Part shown: positions 61,761-64,000 of the stretch, piece by piece
Layout: each line of letters begins with the position of its first letter
How positions within the stretch are numbered: the stretch's first letter is position 1
Origin: Rhodocyclaceae bacterium
GTDB taxonomy: Bacteria > Pseudomonadota > Gammaproteobacteria > Burkholderiales > Rhodocyclaceae
Direction of reading: 5' to 3'
Assembly: GCA_016791105.1 (NCBI GenBank)
Contig: JAEUNM010000037.1
Span: 1 to 64,000 of the forward strand
Length of the DNA stretch: 64,000 nucleotides
Notes under the pieces: model-generated
What the model saw: the letters and a program-made list of their open reading frames with translations, nothing else
Told to the model about the DNA's origin: nothing
Database searches by the model: none
Translations under genes and position numbers: made by a program

Positions 61761-62438
61761 TCAGGGTTGGGTGAAACGAATGCCGACACGGCCGGCAGCG
61801 GATAAGAGGTGCTGTTCCATAGCCTTGCGCGCGGCTTTGGCATTGCCGGCCGCAACTGCCGCAAGGATGGCGTTGTGTTCGTCCGCCGGCTGCCAAATCT
61901 GGCTGCGGTCGGCAAACGGCAGGCGCAGGCTGTGCGCAAGCTGGGCCTGGAATTGCTGCGTAATGGCAGCCAGCGCGGGGTTGCCGGATTGTTCGGCCAG
62001 CATCAGGTGGAAGCGCAAGTCGCATTCCGCCGCGCTGACCAGATCGCTGGCCGTCAGCGCCTGCTGCATTTCCGCCATGCACAGGCGCAGCGCGGCGATT
62101 CCGGCGTCCTCGCGCCGGCGCGCCGCAAGCGCCGCATTGGCAGGCTCGATCACGAAACGCATCTGGAAAATCGCATCCGCCGCCATCGCATTGGGGCCGG
62201 CGGGCAATTCAGCGGCCGCGGCCGGCGTGCCCGCGGTCACGAACACCCCCTTGCCGGGGAAAGAGCGCAACAGCCCCAAAGCCTCCAGCATGGAAATCGC
62301 TTCGCGCAGCGACGCGCGGCTCACGCCCAGGCTTTCCGACAATTCCCTCTGGCCGGGCAGCGCGCTGCGCGCAGGGTAATGCCCGTCGAGAATTCGACGT
62401 TGCAAAGTTTGTGCGGCAATGCTGGATACGCTGGGCAT
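61761..62438 (-). CDS. FadR-type (GntR/FCD) transcriptional regulator
   Basis: A 225-residue regulator. The N-terminal winged helix (about 5-70) reads ILDGHYPARSALPGQRELSE, LGVSRASLREAISMLEALGL and GKGVFVTAG. The C-terminal FCD domain (about 85-220) has the metal/ligand-binding residues in AECDLRFHLMLAEQSGN, DEHNAIL and MEQHL. Longer starts exist (to 62507), but they would run through the operator; MPSVSSIAAQ is the usual beginning. It is the first gene of the ureide operon, 27 bp before the binding protein. The operator next to its start implies autoregulation and control of the whole operon, with a pathway intermediate as likely inducer. Confidence 0.88.
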   Translation of the reverse strand: MPSVSSIAAQTLQRRILDGHYPARSALPGQRELSESLGVSRASLREAISMLEALGLLRSFPGKGVFVTAGTPAAAAELPAGPNAMAADAIFQMRFVIEPANAALAARRREDAGIAALRLCMAEMQQALTASDLVSAAECDLRFHLMLAEQSGNPALAAITQQFQAQLAHSLRLPFADRSQIWQPADEHNAILAAVAAGNAKAARKAMEQHLLSAAGRVGIRFTQP

Positions 62439-62451
62439 GGCTAACAGTTCA

Positions 62452-62468
62452 TACCGGTCTGACCAGTT
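62452..62468 (-). promoter_or_regulatory. FadR-like operator
   Basis: On the minus strand AACTGGTCAGACCGGTA is nearly the E. coli FadR consensus (AACTGGTC-N-GACC-GTT), a GGTC-N-GACC palindrome as used by FCD-type GntR regulators. It ends about 13 bp before the regulator's start codon. Confidence 0.7.
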
Positions 62469-62839
62469 TGGGATGATAGCGAGTTTCGTGCCAATTTGGA
62501 AGAGCACGGCTTTTCTCGCCCAAGCATCGGATTTATAGTGGATTTCTAGTTATCTGCGGGGCTGCTCGCGGCGCTGGTCGGGCACAGCAGTGGGGCGTGA
62601 GGGCTTGCGTCCGATGAGTATTGGTGCATCGCCGATGCGACACGCCCGCCTCTGCAACCCGCGCGGGCGGCCGGTACGGCGGCGGCACACAGGCACCCAG
62701 GCGAGATAGAGGCCGGCGCCGTACCTACCATTGGTGTCTCCTGAAAAACGCGGGTTGCAGACGCCGCAAACGAACACACCGTGCACTACGTGTCGCACTG
62801 CAAGCTACGGGGGAACATAAGTCGAGCGTGGCCGCTTTG

Positions 62840-62871
62840 CGTAGGTTGGGGTGAGCCTGCGAACCCCAACA
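62840..62871. repeat. Half-site of palindromic repeat type A, copy 6
   Basis: CGTAGGTTGGGGTGAGCCTG followed by CGAACCCCAAC: one arm of the type-A element with its inner hairpin but no second arm. Confidence 0.75.
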
Positions 62872-62970
62872 ATCCGCGCCGCTCGGTCGGTGCACTGATG
62901 CCTCTGTTTCGCCTGTCGCCCAAGACCACACGCAGGCGCTCGTCGCTTTCTGTTAATGAATTCGTGGTCT

Positions 62971-63052
62971 GTCCCCTATTACCGTCCGTCCCCTATTACC
63001 GTCCCCTATTACCGTCCCCTATTACCGTCCCCTATTACCCTCTATTACCCTC
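62971..63052. repeat. Tandem GTCCCCTATTACC 13-mers
   Basis: Five copies of GTCCCCTATTACC at 62971, 62988, 63001, 63014 and 63027, then two shortened ones. They lie between the two 300-bp copies and probably expanded from the end of the first. Confidence 0.85.
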
Positions 63053-63211
63053 AGGCACCCAGGCGAGATAGAGGCTGGCGCCGTACCTACCATTGGTGTC
63101 TCCTGAAAAACGCGGGTTGCAGACGCCGCAAACGAACACACCGTGCACTACGTGTCGTACTGCAAGCTACGGGGGAACATAAGTCGAGCGTGGCCGCTTT
63201 GCGTAGCTTTG

Positions 63212-63243
63212 CGTAGGTTGGGGTGAGCCTGCGAACCCCAACA
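63212..63243. repeat. Half-site of palindromic repeat type A, copy 7
   Basis: Same arm as at 62840, inside the second 300-bp copy. Confidence 0.75.
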
Positions 63244-63493
63244 ATCCGCGCCGCTCGGTCGGTGCACTGATGCCCCTGTTTCGCCTGTCGCCCAAGACCA
63301 CACGCAGGCGCTCGTCCCTTTCTGTTAATGAATTCGTGGTCTGTCCCCTATTACCCTCCATCCACCTTCATTCCTGGTCGACATCGATAGTTCCTTTCTC
63401 CCTCAATGAGCCGCCCAACGTCTGCGTTCAGGCGCGCAGCGAAGCGGAGTCGCCTGGAACGCACAGTTAGGGAACGAAGTTAAATATGCGGAA

Positions 63494-63528
63494 TTGTTGG
63501 GATTCACTGGCGCTCATCCCAACCTACG
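63494..63528. repeat. Half-site of palindromic repeat type A, copy 8 (diverged)
   Basis: TGTTGGGATTCACTGGCGCT followed by CATCCCAACCTACGG. It lies at the 3' end of the yidD-like gene, at the border between GC-rich and AT-rich DNA. Confidence 0.65.
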
Positions 63529-63531
63529 GCT

Positions 63532-63930
63532 TTAATCCCGGTTTGAGGAATTTTCATCACTCTCACAGCACATAGCGAGAGGAACGCATATAGGTAAGGT
63601 AATTACCTCAAAAGCAGCGCCCGCTAAAATCATAGCAGCGCAGTCATCAATAATAAAAAACCCAGCTTGCCGATGCTTACGTCGCAATTCTATTCTTTTC
63701 TTGAGGGAGATATTGATGCTAGATGTGCCTTTTGCAGCAGTAGCACATTCATTAAAGCGTTTTCTTAGCAGGATCATTCCCTGCATAAACCCATTTTCGC
63801 TAATTACCTTGATGCCATAATTGGAACAAGAAAGACCTCCATGAACGTGAGCATGTGCACAGTGCCACCCTTTATAGGGCGAAATATATTGTTGATATGT
63901 GCGTATCAATGCTAAACAGAGTCGCTTCAT
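63532..63930 (-). CDS. YidD-like membrane protein insertion factor
   Basis: A 132-residue protein. The N-terminal half has the YidD family pattern: LIRTYQQYISPYKGWHCAHA, then GLSCSNYGIKVISENGFMQG and LRKRFNECA, corresponding to the family's 'YQ.yISP', 'PsCS.Ya' and 'R...C' elements. The C-terminal half (about 80-132) is unusual and includes a hydrophobic stretch (AMILAGAAFEVITLPICVPL). YidD helps insert proteins with YidC and is normally encoded next to rpmH-rnpA-yidC, which is not the case here. The gene is markedly AT-richer than everything upstream, which with the odd position suggests recent transfer. The ribosome binding site is weak. Confidence 0.65.
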   Translation of the reverse strand: MKRLCLALIRTYQQYISPYKGWHCAHAHVHGGLSCSNYGIKVISENGFMQGMILLRKRFNECATAAKGTSSINISLKKRIELRRKHRQAGFFIIDDCAAMILAGAAFEVITLPICVPLAMCCESDENSSNRD

Positions 63931-64000
63931 GTAGTTGTCTTTCGAGTGTATTTAAAGGGTTTGTCTGAACAAATTAACACTGTTCTGCGGTCAAAAAGCC

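Larger units (their letters stand above)
62691..63355. repeat. Direct duplication of about 300 bp (copies 362 bp apart)
   Basis: Copy 1 starts at 62691 and copy 2 at 63053. Both contain AGGCACCCAGGCGAGATAGA, a half type-A repeat and TTCGTGGTCTGTCCCCTATT. Copy 2 has a 10-bp insertion (GCGTAGCTTT). Neither encodes a recognisable protein. Confidence 0.85.

Noticed and set aside
62971..63052. Tandem 13-mers as a CRISPR array
   Set aside because: The units are directly adjacent with no spacers, are too short, and no cas gene is present.

Overview
The window is GC-rich DNA, most likely from a betaproteobacterium. The grounds are two PEP-CTERM proteins with sigma-54-type (-24/-12) promoters, an allantoicase/ureidoglycolate lyase operon, an hppD-fahA operon, and many palindromic intergenic repeats of the kind common in environmental Betaproteobacteria. 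The lineage is an inference. No rRNA or tRNA gene was seen.

Layout. 1-1405: the edge of a probable defence or accessory island, with the 5' part of an SNF2-type helicase, a small excisionase-type HTH protein and a decayed ATP-binding regulator fragment. 1592-2314: a PEP-CTERM protein behind a sigma-54 promoter. 2385-25088: one open reading frame of 7,567 codons encoding a LEPR-XLL giant surface or secreted protein. It has CARDB, Ig-like, vanadium haloperoxidase, metzincin-like, HYDIN-like, TSP3-like, LVIVD propeller, IPT/TIG-like and PPC modules, and its C-terminal 40% is an exact-period 4,437-bp tandem repeat. 25615-33386: a secreted NTR/TIMP-like protein, then a tightly packed set of GAF-HlyD adaptor, PqqD/M50 protease/HlyD fusion, short SecA-like ATPase and a second periplasmic adaptor. 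Together with the giant protein this looks like a dedicated export system with SecA as its only visible motor.

33387-46876: an accessory stretch full of dispersed palindromic repeats. It carries a small internally repeated secreted protein, a DUF4132-type protein with a small upstream partner, a YpfH-like esterase bracketed by composite repeats, a secreted HExxH protein, a phasin-like protein and a 976-residue tail-anchored orphan. 46877-52680: a secreted SH3-like protein with an SPFH/band-7 protein, divergent from a response regulator/histidine kinase pair; the divergent region holds a cluster of CGGAAGC motifs. 52966-53565: a second PEP-CTERM gene on the minus strand with a matching sigma-54 site and a matching upstream box.

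54152-57064 (minus) is a tyrosine catabolism operon, hppD, VOC dioxygenase-like, fahA. 57357-62438 (minus) is a ureide operon: FadR-type regulator, solute-binding protein, two permeases, ATPase, allantoicase, ureidoglycolate lyase. A FadR-like operator sits just upstream of the regulator. 62500-64000 holds duplicated non-coding repeats and an AT-rich yidD-like gene that looks recently acquired.
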